Positions 10,908-22,976 of a stretch of 64,000 nucleotides of DNA are shown one piece after another (position 1 is the first letter of the stretch; the number at the start of each line of letters is the position of its first letter). The notes below the pieces were generated by a model that made no database searches, was not told the DNA's origin, and was given only the letters and a program-made list of their open reading frames with translations. Origin of the DNA: Apiospora phragmitis (Eukaryota > Ascomycota > Sordariomycetes > Amphisphaeriales > Apiosporaceae); assembly GCA_038363925.1 (NCBI GenBank), contig JAQQWL010000015.1, forward strand, positions 2,604,001-2,668,000, read 5' to 3'. The position numbers and the translations under genes are program-made.

Positions 10908-13371
10908 ATGCCTGAATACAGCTTATGTGCTCGAGCCGTGGAACGGGTCTCATCGGCTGAGCCAGACTTCATCTCAGCGTACCATGAATGGGCCGACAGC
11001 GGCACAAGGGAGCGCGCACATGTTCATTATTGGTACACACAGGAGTACGATAAAGTTTGGGATGATTACTGGCAGGCTTACGACATCTTGGAGGAGCGGC
11101 GCCTTCAACTTTACATGCCACACCCCATGCCTTGGAGCGATCAGATGCACGACGTGCGAGAAGAGCAGAGCCGAAATCGCCGCGAGACATTCTATCCGAT
11201 GCAGGTTAGATTTTGGAGAGTATGTCCGCTTTGGGTACATATGGGACGCGAAATCGGGCAAGCAAATGGAGACCGACTTTACACCTGGCGGGCAACTTTG
11301 GATAACTGGGAACGATTTGTCACCAACTATAACGTACCATCTTTCAAGGAGTCTCTGTCCAGTGCTCAAAGGTCGTCGTTCAAGGTCCTGGAGGACTGGT
11401 GGCACGCCAAGTACAATTTCAAAACCCTGACCAAGGCTGCCCAGGACTATATGTATGAAAGAGTCGACACCGTCGCGACTGAGCCCATGCGATCCTTGAA
11501 AAAGAGCCCCAGAAAGAACTTCTCGTTGTATCACTCCTTCGCATTTGAGCTCTTTGTGTCCGAATTCAGCCCTTCCAGTTGGGAACCACAGATGAGCTAC
11601 AACTTCCTATGGGGGTTGCAACTCCTTCGGTGGCGTGCTTCGCGCTATGCGGTGTCTCAGAGGGTAGCTTTATCGACATTTGGGTGCCCAGAGCCGCCTG
11701 ACGGAGACTATCCTATTGTCACACTCAACGAGGGTACATGGCATGACAGCATTGCTTCTCGCGGGCTCCCACACTACTTATGGGACAATGAGGGTCTTCG
11801 GACAGTGCGGGTCGCCGAACTCGACTTCAAGCCCGAATACGTCTGTATCAGCCACACATGGGGCCGTTGGAGGTTACCCTCTTTCGTGGGCGTGGACGGC
11901 GTTCCATGGCCCGTCCCTGAAAACAGCCTCTACAATGTACGAGACCTTCCTACGCAACTATCGAATCTTACTGCTCGGTACATTTGGTTTGACCTTTTCT
12001 GCATACCCAGATAGGCTCAGAACGGCTAAGAGACATGGAAATATCCCGCCAATCTGCTATATTCCACGGTTGCACCGCTTGCATTGCATGGCTCCATGAT
12101 GTGGAGGGCTGGACAGGAGTTAATGGAGCCGTTCGATGGCTCAGCTCAAATTTCCTATCAGCAACCACCGCCACCGACCACACAGAGAGATTGAGGCAGG
12201 CATGGCAGGCAGCAAACGTTCCCGCGGAATTGATGTCTCTTCCACCTGGGTGGGAAACTTTAGGCCCTTCCAGCGGAAGAGAGTTGGCTACTCCCATTTC
12301 TTGGTTCTCTTCGTTGTGGACTTTCCAGGAGGCTTTGCTTTGTCCTGGTATTGAGCTGTACTCGAGAGCTTGGGTCCGCTTGGAGGACGATCAAGGTTGC
12401 CCCATAAGCCTTTCTTCGCTGGCGGCCTTCATCGATCTCGCCGGATCCATGATCGGTGGCAAGGCCCCGACTGACGTGTCGATGGCCGATCCTGAAGAGT
12501 ACCTCTCCACTATGAGGTCCAGGGGAGAGATCTATTCTGACCTTGATCACACACAGCTTCCGCTCGGAGTATCACATCTCATAAGGCTCATATCATGGAC
12601 CCAGATCGACATCATCTTTGCCGGTCGCTCACCCGCAAAGACATTCGTAGTTTCTGGCAACAGACAGTGTAGCGGCGACCGATCAGCAGCAATCATGTCT
12701 GCAATTGGCGTTACGGACTGGTTTAACCCTCTTTCCACACCCCGGCGACATCTCGGAATATTCGATCGACATCGCACTGTGTTGGGAAAGTACCAGTTGA
12801 AGTTCGTGCAAGCAACTTTCGGGAGATTTCAGTCGCTACTATTTGACGGTGCGTGGTATGAAAGGGGCCGTCTTCACAAACAAGACTTATTCAAGAGGAA
12901 ATCGATCGGGAGTATGATGCCGTTCAATGATAAGCCTGGCAACACGCCTGCAGTTGGTAATTCGAGGAATGATACATCAGGTTGGGTAGCCCTCGAAGTG
13001 ATCGATCACCCGTCTATCTGTTCCTGGAAGATCCGTGCTGACGGGAGCATTAGAGTGCATTCAGCGGGTATTTGGGCTTCTAGCTGCGATAACAAGGCTT
13101 TCACGGCTGAAGCCATTCTTCGATACGCGGTGAACGGCGAGCGCCAGGTGAAGCATACCGAAAATCTGTGCGGAACATTACGCGAAATTGCCCAGGAGGT
13201 GTTGTGTATACTGTCCCTCTTTATAAAGACGGCTATCGTGGACAAGGTGTCATTCTACAGAGCCCGTCTATGACGGTACTAGGCCGTAGATATCTTTTGA
13301 ACATTGGACGGGTCACGGTATATGAAGCGCAGATGCCACCAGCACAATCTGTCGACTGGGTAATTCTGTAA
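10908..13371 (+). pseudogene. HET-domain (heterokaryon incompatibility) protein, frame-broken
   Basis: The first frame (10908-12014) has a long N-terminal region and then HET motifs: YVCISHTWGRWR and YIWFDLFCIPR. The next part of the domain, ISRQSAIFHGCTACIAWLHDVE, lies in a different frame starting at 12035. The bridge DRLRTAK lies in the third frame, so two indels fall within about 30 bases (12005-12034) and there is no plausible intron. The domain ends with WFSSLWTFQEALL, the third HET signature. The second frame runs to about 13195. A further shift gives VVYTVPLYKDGYRGQGVILQ and ends at 13371 (QSVDWVIL). HET proteins trigger cell death after hyphal fusion between incompatible strains. With at least three frame changes this allele should be inactive. 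Confidence 0.8.
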
Positions 13372-14550
13372 TGTCTCAATAGGAGGTTGTAAGCTCGCTA
13401 GCAATATAGACTGACAAGATTCTCCTTCTGGAATTAAACCGAGTCACACTTGTCTCAAGCTGACGAAAACGATGTAGATCGTGAGCAATCAGATATCCTA
13501 ACAGCGGAGCCCCTTTAATCCTCGGTGCTTCGGAGATAAAAGAACGGAGATAACACCAGCACTTGCACTCGGGCCCGCTCAGCTGAAATAAAACGCAACA
13601 CGCTGCCATATCCCCCGACTATGAACCTTCTTCTCTTCATCTCCGTGCGCCGTCCTTCGTTTGCAGCTTTTGTTAGTTCAAGAGTCATCTTGACATTCGC
13701 ACCTAGCCATGTCGGGTACTTCTGCGTTTACCAGAGCTTTGAACCAAAAGATCAGGTCCAATAAGGTCCTGGACCAGTGTTGGTGTTTGGTAATTTTGGA
13801 ACTGCCTCGGGTCAAAACAGAAGCTCCCCAAGGCAGCCGTTGCTTCCACAGTTTACCTTACTTAATACCAAAATAATATGTTTTGTGAGGGCAGTGGTAA
13901 CGTACCTGCTAATAATAGCAGCTGTAATTCAGAAATATCACTTGCATTCATTGGGGTAACACCGGCGTGCGCTCAACCCTATACTGCCTGAGGGGCTTGC
14001 TAGCAAGCAGGTACATTTTACAACTAAGTCATTGCTGACCGTATGCCCTCTTCCACAGAATTCATATAAATATCAAAACCTCAGAAGGTAGACCGACGAT
14101 CAATTGAGTAAAGGGCAGGGCAACACACTGTTGAGTGAAAGAGCAATTACATCTCAGGCTTGAGTGCAAGTAGCACTCCCCTGGCAGCATTAGTCCCTTT
14201 CGGCCAGCTTCCCTAATTCATAATCTCCTGTCTTGGCTGCATTGAAAGCATTGCAGCGAAACTCATGAGCATCCCGGAACACTTCATATCTACAAGCTCC
14301 TGTAAATACTTACATACGCTTTGCTAGTGGGATCAGCTAGGTGTAAAGGTTTATCGTTTTCCTGGGTCTAAGGAGCACAGCATTTGGTGCTGGAACAGGG
14401 ACAAACTTTCAGACAGCCAACCCACCAGTGGAATATTTCAAGACCAGAGGCCCGAGAAACATTTTCAGCCAGATCTATTCCTTAACTATCACGAAAGCTC
14501 CTATCCATTATTGATCGAACCAACAACAATCTCCAATCACTTTTTTCACC
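13372..14550. other. intergenic, no recognisable gene
   Basis: Normal-composition DNA with only short frames and no domain recognised. The 70 bases before 14551 are CA-rich with a CCAACAACAATC-like leader, as often seen just upstream of fungal start codons. Confidence 0.55.
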
Positions 14551-15628
14551 ATGTCCGCCATGAACATAATGGCGAAAACGACATTACAAGACAAGCAGCT
14601 CCATTGTATCGGCGCAGGTGCTTGCGGTAGCGTCTGGTCCACCAACAACTACAATGATGACAAGGCCACATCTACTGTGTTAAAGCGAGAAGATGGCGCC
14701 AAAGGCCGCTCATTGCTGAATGACTATCAAGTTCACCTTTCCGTCATCCACGCTCTACCACGCTGTCCGGAAAGCATTCGCACCGCCTTTCGGATACCCC
14801 AGTGTCACGGCTTTTTCCGACCCGGAGAACATACACGCCTGTTTCTGCAGAGGTTCCCTCTGGAACAGCAGCAGTCATGCAACATCTTGGTGTCGCAACG
14901 AATCCCACCCCTGAGCAAGATGACCAGGGATCTGCTATGCGACAAGTATTGCCCGCCTAGCTTCCTCGACCAGATCAAAGCCGACCCCAGGTCCGTCGAC
15001 TGCCTCATCAGGCCCTATTTGGGTCGTCGCCGTGATCCAGGAAACGCTGGCCGTCAATCCAAGTTTCAGTCCTTCAGTTTGCAAAACCACGTCGTATCAA
15101 TCGACCAAATGGACGACCTGGGAATCACCGCCGACATGAAGGAGCAGTACGCGGCTGCCATGGCCAAGGCGCTGGCCTTCATGCACTGGTGCGCACGCAT
15201 CGACGCCGACGATGTTGAGTTCGTTCTTTGCACCACCGCCACCATCACAACAACCCGAATGTCCAGATCAAACCCAAGACGAAGGGACACGTCATACGGC
15301 ATGCTTCGAATCTGATTCCCTTGGCCGCCACGCCCTTTGGGTCCTCGACTTTGATCGGTGCAGGCCCCTGTCCATGTACGAAGCAGGCATAGCCCTCGCC
15401 CAGAAGGCCTTCTACCGGAACGATCTCTATTACCCACGCCCGGCACGGGCCCACCCGGAAGACCAGCGGCTATGGTTGGTGTTCAAGCGCAGCTTCCTGG
15501 AAGCCAGTCTGAGTATCCTCAGGTCAGATGCTTCTGTTGCCTCGGATATACCCAACGACCTCCCCAGCCAGGCTGATGGAAGCCATAGAGTCTGGCGTGG
15601 CTGGGCTTTCTGGATGATGACGAGATGA
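14551..15628 (+). pseudogene. DUF3669 family protein, one frameshift
   Basis: Fungal protein family carrying a C-terminal DUF3669 domain; function unknown. Recognisable family phrases are RIPQCHGFF, LVSQRIPPL, VDCLIRPYLGRRR, FSLQNHVVSIDQM and AKALAFMHWCARIDADDVEF in the first frame. The second frame has GRHALWVLDFDRCRPLSMYE, FYRNDLYYPRP and DQRLWLVFKRSFLEAS. The frames join at the T run 15227-15229: dropping one T gives DDVEFVLAPPPPSQ and continuity. The last 20 codons before the stop at 15628 look less typical, so a second slip near 15580 is possible. It could be an otherwise functional gene with a sequence error. Confidence 0.75.
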
Positions 15629-16995
15629 AGGGGGCTCTCGCTGACTGGCAGCGGCGTCAGAAACCCGATGAGATGACCTAGGAACTGAGGAATCACAAGC
15701 AGGCAGCAACCCTGTCAGCCACCCTTTACCAGGTCGTGAACCTCTCGCATTGCAATACCACCAGGCGGTCCCCAACCTGATGTCTGTACCGGAGCGTTGC
15801 GTTCTCGGGAGCTGACCTCCGACTTTGAAAACATAGTTGATAGCGAGGCTGTTAACCAATAAATCATCAGGCTTGAAGTGGATGGCGGCCTCCGGTTCTG
15901 CTAACTGGGCATGGTAGCTGCAACTCGAGGAGCAACGCAGGGCGGAACTGCAAAGGTTTATGGAAAAGGAGGAGGAGAAATCATTTTCGAATAAGTAGCG
16001 ACAACATTTATCTTGTGTTATGTAACTAGTTCATCATCTGACATTGGCGGCTTGGCTCAGTCCCGGCACGGAGTCCTATGGCTGCCAGGCTGGTGCTGCA
16101 TGCGGATCTGACAGTACAGACCAGGGGTTGGTGGTGTCATTATATCGGACCGCCTTTTGACAGCGGGGGCCGGGGCGCCAGGGGAAGCGGACGGACAGCT
16201 GTCGAGGGTGGGAAACCCTTGTTTCCTGTGTTTCCACCCACTTTAGCTCACCAAGATTATTAATAACTGAGATTGGGGCGGGGCATGACCATGTTAGCGA
16301 CGGTGGGACAAAAGTCGGTCCGATCCCGACCTTCCTAAGTTCCTCTCGCCCCTCTTCATCCTGCTTTCCTCGGGCACATCACTGTCAGGGGCGGGGTGAA
16401 CAGGCGGGTAAAGTGCTTTTCCCTCGGGTCTTTCAAAGAGCCAAGGGGAAATTTCCAGTCTGGACCAAGGGCGGCACTTTCGAGACAGGCTGGCAAGTTG
16501 AGGGTGTGAAGGAAAGCCCACCTCCTCGGCGAGAGACACTGGCGCGGGTCGGGAAGTCGGAAGCAGGTTTAGGTAATAATACGACGGGAGCGTTCAGCCT
16601 CATCTGGACTCCACTGGCATCATTCCATACATGTATGGTGAGTTTGCAGCTCGATGCGGGCGAGGGCTGTCGCGCTTTTCTCGCATGCTCCTGTTATTTT
16701 TACGTTTTATCCTTGCTACCAGTGGCTGTCAGCACTCGAAGTCATACAAGCGCATCTAGCCGCTATTCCATTGGCGTCGCTGAAACCCGAACCAGCCACC
16801 ACGCCCTCACGAAAACGCCCGGCTGTGCTACGAAAGCCCAGCCCAGCTGACATTGGCCTAAAGATGTTGACCGCCCGCTCCCATCTTTCCGAGAGCTGAT
16901 CGTTCAGGCACCCTGATTGTGGCCCCCAACTTCTGCACGAGCGAAGGGGGGCAAGACTATGATCAGGCTGTGACCGAGGCAGCTGAAATTGACTG
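15629..16995. other. intergenic, no recognisable gene
   Basis: Normal-composition spacer. The frame 16413-16850 (+, 145 codons) has no recognisable domain or signal and is not called as a gene. Confidence 0.5.
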
Positions 16996-17004
16996 TATAT
17001 AAAT
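16996..17004 (+). promoter_or_regulatory. TATA-like box upstream of the membrane protein gene
   Basis: TATATAAAT lies about 94 bases before the ATG at 17098. It is the same sequence as the TATA-like box before the DUF3176 gene at 3300. Confidence 0.35.
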
Positions 17005-17097
17005 ATATGTTAGAGGAATCAGGTTAATCTACTGCACCACTTTCTTCGTGCCTCTCTACACCTAGCGAAATATTTTTATTGAGATAGGCCCAGTACC

Positions 17098-19276
17098 ATG
17101 GAAGCTAACACCCCCCTACTCAACCTCCCGAGCGCCGTCAACAACATGGACAACAGCAAGCACCTACGGCGTCTGGAACAACCAATGGTCGCCCTGAGAA
17201 GACACGTCAGCCTCAAATTCTGCCTCCATCTCACCGGCCATATTGCCTCGGCATTGATCACCGGAGCAATACTCCAACTCAGTCTCCGCAGCGTCTACCG
17301 GGCAGACGACGGTGCCTGGGACTACAGGTGGTACATGCTCAATTTGGGACAGAAAGAGGAAGGTAATCTACTGCAGATACTGGCGAAGCTGCACGAGCTC
17401 ATCATGGTCGCCTCCCTCTATGGCATTGCCTTGCACATCAGTCGACGACTGCTGGTGGGCTCGGCTGGGGTGCCATTTGGGTTATTGGTGGGTGGCTACC
17501 AATCGCCGGGCAGCTACATCGTACACAAGGCACTGTGGTCGCCATTACTTGGATCTTTTCGGCTGAGAAAGTGGCGATTTGCCATATTCGCCCTTGGCCT
17601 TTTGTTCGCTACTGTCTTCGCAAATGCACTCGGCCCCGCTTCAGCCATCGCGCTCATCCCGAATCTTGACTGGTACACAATGGGAGATCCCTTTCGCAAC
17701 ATCAGAGCCCAAACCTCCACGTACCACATAGGACGCGAAAACATGACTGCCGAAGAAACGATTCGGACCTTTTACCCCACTGTCCTCGATCGATTTACGT
17801 TTGACAATGAATACAATTTCAACCTGTGTCGCTCGGCAAACTGGAATGTCATCGACTGCCCCGGTGCTGACTGGGAGGCAATATTCTCATGGGCCAATAG
17901 TTTTACTGGGACCGGAGTGAACACTAATAAGGTACTACGATTGGCCGGACAGACGAGGTATATCACGGCAAATGCGTTTACAGCCACAACACTGCTGCCC
18001 AACGCGAACACGAGCGGGGTCGCAGTTGGCACTTCATTACCCTTCTTCGTGGTCGATCTGATGGATCAACTTTGGTCCTTGGTCAGCCTGAAGGGGATGA
18101 GGGCCGCTGAACCAGAGCGGCAGCGCCTCCGCATATCTCCCGAAAGCCCTGTGTTAGCACCTGTGGCCAAGGGACTTCGAATCCGCCAGGGCCAACAACG
18201 CAACGCTATTTTCCCCTACGTCTTGGCTCAACGAGCCTACCACATCAGCTGTCCGCGATCAAGCGTGGCCGATACCTCAAAATATTTGGAATGTCGACCG
18301 CAAGTTGTTCGATATGCGGTACACCTGGGTCCCTGTGCCGCAGGATGATCGTCGCCTCCACAAGCGTGCCTCTATTGGCATTGTTTTCAAACTACCAGGC
18401 ATGTACCACGGCGTCGTAATGCCATGCACCATTTCGTCGTATTGGCGTCGTCCAGAGGTCACCATGGATCCTACGATGAACCTCCGCGTCGAGAACAGCT
18501 TTATCGAGACCACGGCCCTCAAAAGACTAGGCAGGCCCGGATCTCCTCAATCCGTGGTGCGCATAGAGCCGGAGTAGGCTGGCGTGGGCTTTCATAAGCC
18601 CTTACTGGCGTACGGTTACCAATTCCATACTGCTAATACGTCAGAATACTACACCAACTTTCTTTCAGTGTTCACCGAGGCGTTATGGGATCCCCCCGAT
18701 ACGGTGATGAAGATGAATGGATCAACTATAAACTGCTGCGATTTTGATATACACCACAAAAGCCCGCAATCCGCCACCCCAACGATATGCGATCCCATAT
18801 CAATGATGCTATCTCTCGCTTTCACCCATAACATGGACTCTGTGGGGTATCGGAACATCACGCACGATGTCGTGTTACGTTCAAACAACACCGCCAATAT
18901 GACCACACTCAACCTGTTGAAAGCTATGCAGGACTTTAGGGAAAATGGTACTTTTAACACTACACTTGTGAAGAGCTACCAGCCCCGGCTTGAAATAACG
19001 TTCGAAGTTGAGCGGTTTGGGTGGGGTTACGGCTTCCAGTCTTCTGGGAACGGTACGCTGATCTATGTCTTTGTGGTACTGCTGCTGCATTCCTCTCTTG
19101 TCGTCGCATACCTGGCATACCCGATCTGGTTCTGGTGTTGGGGGGTAGGCGGATACCTTAGCAGCGCATGGGATGATCTGGGCGAGCTGCTAGCGCTGGC
19201 GCTGGCGCTGGCTTCGAACGAGGAAGTTGATGGTCGGGAAGAAGTACCGTTGAATACGTGTAAAAGATTAAGCTAG
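17098..19276 (+). pseudogene. fungal multi-pass membrane protein, frameshifted, with a TAG stop
   Basis: Uncharacterised integral membrane protein with an overall plan like DUF3176 proteins: N-terminal helices, a large glycosylatable middle, and a late helix. Helices are visible around residues 40-60, 100-118 and 160-185, and near 19060-19130 (VFVVLLLHSSLVVAYLAYPI). The first frame is open from 17098, but the sensible continuation (WPIPQNIWNVDRKLFDMRYT, then WVPVPQDD) is in the next frame, so an indel lies at about 18060-18200. TAG at 18575-18577 interrupts that frame (EPE-stop-AGVGF) and can be a CAG-to-TAG change. The frame then stays open to 19276. Many N-x-S/T sites lie between the helices. 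Family name uncertain. Confidence 0.65.
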
Positions 19277-19726
19277 CCCTAAGGGCTTAGTCTGGAGCAA
19301 TCATACATCGTCAATCAATTACTTGGCTAGACACTATTCCGTCGCGATATCTCTCCTAGCGGACGGTTCGCCTACGATCTCGACAACTGTGTTCGTGAGA
19401 AATACCACGTTGATGGCAGCGTAGCTTTTCAGGTGAGAAATTTTAACAATCCTCGATACTATACTCCTTACTGCCCGTCCGTACCCTTCTCTCGTATACC
19501 AAATCGGATCATCCCCATTTGTCCCTTAAGCTCTTGTCATTTTTGGACCACCATACCACACCACCTCCACGTAAGCTATCGAAAGAAAATGGGGGGTAAT
19601 TATCACAAGTCAAAATCGCGTACGCCGAAGCAGCCGCAAATACCTCGACCATGCGCGCGTTGGTCCTAATGGCGAGGGCGAGGGCGAAAACCATCTATCT
19701 ATTCCCAGTCGGAACCGCATGACACC
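19277..19726. other. intergenic between convergent genes
   Basis: Spacer between the 3' ends of the membrane-protein pseudogene (+) and the GH131 gene (-). No feature recognised. Both transcripts must end here. Confidence 0.55.
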
Positions 19727-20740
19727 CTACAATGTGATACAACCGTTGGTCGAGTCGTCTTGGAAGATGCCGCCCAAGAACAGGGCCTCGTCGATACCCT
19801 CCTCCTGCGTGCCATTGAACAGGAAATTCTCAATGTTGGCCCCTAGCGGTCGCTTCTGGAGCCCAAAGTGCGTTTCGCCCAGTGTCGTTGGTGCCTTGCC
19901 CGATATATTGTTAAAGGTTGGCGGCATCACCACCTTCAGGGGCTGGTCGTTGGTGCTGTAGAGGACTGATATCATGCTGCAAAAAGGGGTTAGCTATGTC
20001 AAAATACACACACACACACATATAGAGAGGAAAGCAAGACTGCGGGCCTTCCGATAGGGAGCAACCGGAGCACGCATTGGAGAGTTGGTTATTGCTTACT
20101 TTTCATCAAAGTTCAAGTCGATGCCGAAATTGTGCCACACGTCGTCGGTAAGCGGCGTCTCGAAGAACAGCTTGGTCGGGACGTCCCACTTGTAGCCCTC
20201 GACGCGGAACGTCTTGCGCGGCGGGGTGTCGACGGGGGCACCGAGCGGGGCGCCGGCCTTGATGCTCCAGAAGTCGGCCTGGAAGTCCTGCGCCTCGTGG
20301 AAGGCGAATTGATACTCGTGCGTGTAGTTGAGCGGGCGCGCCGGGTCGGTGCGCACCGACATGTGCCAGGTCTTGTGGCCCGTGACGGTCGGGTCGTTGT
20401 TGTTGACCAGCAGCTCCGCGCGCCGGAGCGCCGTCTCCCGGCCCTCGGAGCCCGAGAGGAAGACGGACTTGTCCGAGAGGCTCAGGCCGACGGGCTTGGT
20501 TCCCGCTTGGCGGTCGAAGCGCGACGGCGGGATTGGGGGGAACTCGATGATTTCGTCCCAGGTCACGTTGGGGCCCAGGACGTAGCCGGGGTTGAAGGGG
20601 CTTTGCTTCGAGACAAAGGTCTTGGATGTGGCGTTCTGAGGCACGCGCCCGTCAAAGCTGAGGATACAGGCTGGGAGAGCGGCCGCGCGAGCCAAGCCGG
20701 CAAGCAGGACCACTGGTGAGAGGTGAGTTGATATAGACAT
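19727..20740 (-). CDS. GH131 family beta-glucanase, secreted
   Basis: Intact two-exon gene. Exon 1 is 20740-20100; an intron of 123 bp (20099-19977, GTAAGC...TTGCAG) splices in phase to exon 2, 19976-19727, giving about 296 residues. The start at 20740 is chosen because it gives a signal peptide (MSISTHLSPVVLLAGLARAAA), whereas upstream in-frame codons do not. Family marks are ILSFDGRVPQNAT, GPNVTWDEIIEFP, LSLSDKSVFL, GRETALRRAELL, DPARPLNYTHEYQ, DDVWHNFGIDLNFD, FGLQKRPLGANI and EALFLGGIFQDD. GH131 enzymes act outside the cell on beta-1,3-, beta-1,6- and beta-1,4-glucans. No cellulose-binding module is present. The intron carries a short (CA)n run. It is one of the few undamaged genes here. 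Confidence 0.9.
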
Positions 20741-22976
20741 GATGAAGGAACTAGAAATTATTATTGCACGAACAGAAATATGCCCAAGGTCGAAAGTAGA
20801 ACTATGTGAGTATAGGTTGGTGATGAAAGGGCCTGTTTGGTAATGTGGCGATAGATCACTACTTAAGGGCGGTAGCTGCGTTATGAAACAGATGGATGGT
20901 TCCGGCAAATATATTGTCTCCCCTTGCGCTATGCTATATGAGTCGTATAATACGACACGACAACCCCGGGCACCTATTCCGGCCCCCTCTACCTGACTCA
21001 GACCGCAGTCGCACCAATGCAGGCCCTTCCTAGACGCATTTCCTTTGAATCATTTAACCGCCTACAGACAATAGGCCAGGCACTGCGATCACACTGCAGT
21101 ATCCGATGATCAGCTGGAAGGAGGACGCTTCATGTGCAGGATTAGTGCATACTCGCAGTGAGCGCCGCCTGCATCGTCGTCGAGCGGTGTGACACCGTAG
21201 AATGCGCAGTCGTATCGGTACGGAAACGCTGTACTGGCGTGTTGGAGGCGAGCCAGCAGCTGCCCCTCAGGAATTAACGTTACAGTAGCGCAGATTCAGG
21301 TGCAGTCTCTCGGCGCAATAATAGAGCGCACGACCAAGCCGTCGAGCTGGCCCTGCAAATCTGGGCTCCCAGCAATAATAATAGACTTCAGATCGCTTTC
21401 TAACTCTTTAGAAGACGTTTCCGTGGGGATCAGATCCACATGCAAAGTCAAATCGATCACGGAAAGGTCGCTGGCGTCGTGTGCTGCCGCCTGAACCTGT
21501 TTTCTGCTGTTGTAAGGAATGCGCCCCCTAAGCCAATTGGTAAATGCAAGCAGCAAGTAGAAAAATGACGCTCGCCCCAACGAGCAACTGCGTGGACATC
21601 TCAACGACGCTTGTCTTTAAGGGCCATACTTTTGCTTCGTGAAACGGGATCTCTTAGTGGTGTACGCGCATCGTAAAATATGAGCGGTCTGCCCTGGCTT
21701 TTTTTTTCATATTTGTGCCGAGAGAGGTGCAAGGCAGGCACAACTTTAGAAGTTGGGCTGACCTGTAGACCACAAGACCGCGGGAGGGCTGGGGTAGAGA
21801 TAGGATTCCAGGGATGCTTAGTGGGCTCAGATATCATGTCTAGTTAGTACATCTATTCCTAAGAATAATTGAGCGAAGATACCGTCCGTATATAAATAAT
21901 ATATAACGAGTTTTACGGAAGAGAGGTTCCCTGGTCTCGAGCTAGCCCACGGCAGTTGGACAGCAATGCATTGGGTGCTGGCGAATAGGTGTTCTGTTTT
22001 CAGGACCCAGTGCCCACTTACCCCTACTGGTTTGTCGGTATTTTGCTGACGATACCGCGATGGGTGACGGAGTGTAGACGACGAGTGACGAAAGGGCAGT
22101 CTTGGAAGGTTATGTGCTGTTCTTATGGATCTCATATTTATGAAAAGAAAAACTCTATTTAAGTGAAAATTTCATTTCCGTAATGTGCTTGATGCTAATT
22201 TCTTTTTATGCCTTTTTGGTCGCACCACGGGAGGTTGGCCCCAGCGACATGCAGGTATGTCCTTTGCCCTAGATGACCCCAACCCCCGCATATGTCACGC
22301 AACGTATCAGTGATATGTTGAGATCTTCTCTGTCCATAGGTACACATACTTTACAGGTGGACTCGGAGTGCTGGGTTTTTGTACATGCAAGCCCATATCT
22401 TCTTTCGGGCGCGGGGCTCGTTTCTATTGGCGCCATACTGGTCCAGTGCAGGGGTACTGTTCCAGAACGCCGGCGGAGGGGCTTCTTGCTTGCCAGGGAC
22501 TCAAGGAGGAGCGACGAAATAGCCTGTCCGGCAACGGGATAAAGGTGAGGATGTCGAAGCATATTGCGAACAGCACAGGATGATCCGTCCGCGATCCCCG
22601 ACGTACTACACATCTTGGTCAGTCATGGGCGCATTAGGCCATAAGCACGACGACCCTACCATTTGTAGGCCGTCCCTCCTATTCAGTACAAGTTGGTACG
22701 ATTAATGAGCGTGGATAATGAACATAGACGATGCACGGTATTGGAACACATCGAGACGTAGTTTTTGAAATCTGATTTAGACATTAAAAGTGAAATATTT
22801 CTAAGTGGATATCAATAGATGCAATGCTACCAGAAAAGTTTTAGGCGCCGAGCATAATGCGTGATGTTTGGCCACACGTTAACAACATGTTAAGAGAGAC
22901 CCAGTCCCTGGTGTTGGCCGTGTCCTCTTTTGTTTTCTTTCCTTTTTTCCGTTTTCTTCATTGTCTTTTCCCCACT
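20741..22976. other. intergenic, no recognisable gene
   Basis: About 2.2 kb of moderate GC between two minus-strand genes. It holds the GH131 promoter at its left end. Small frames at 21296-21604, 21827-22135 and 22269-22613 (all -) show no domain. No repeat was recognised. Confidence 0.5.

Noticed and set aside
16413..16850. 145-codon plus-strand frame
   Set aside because: No recognisable family, and no upstream promoter or splice pattern.
20132..20719. 195-codon plus-strand frame
   Set aside because: Antisense of the GH131 exon, with no domain.
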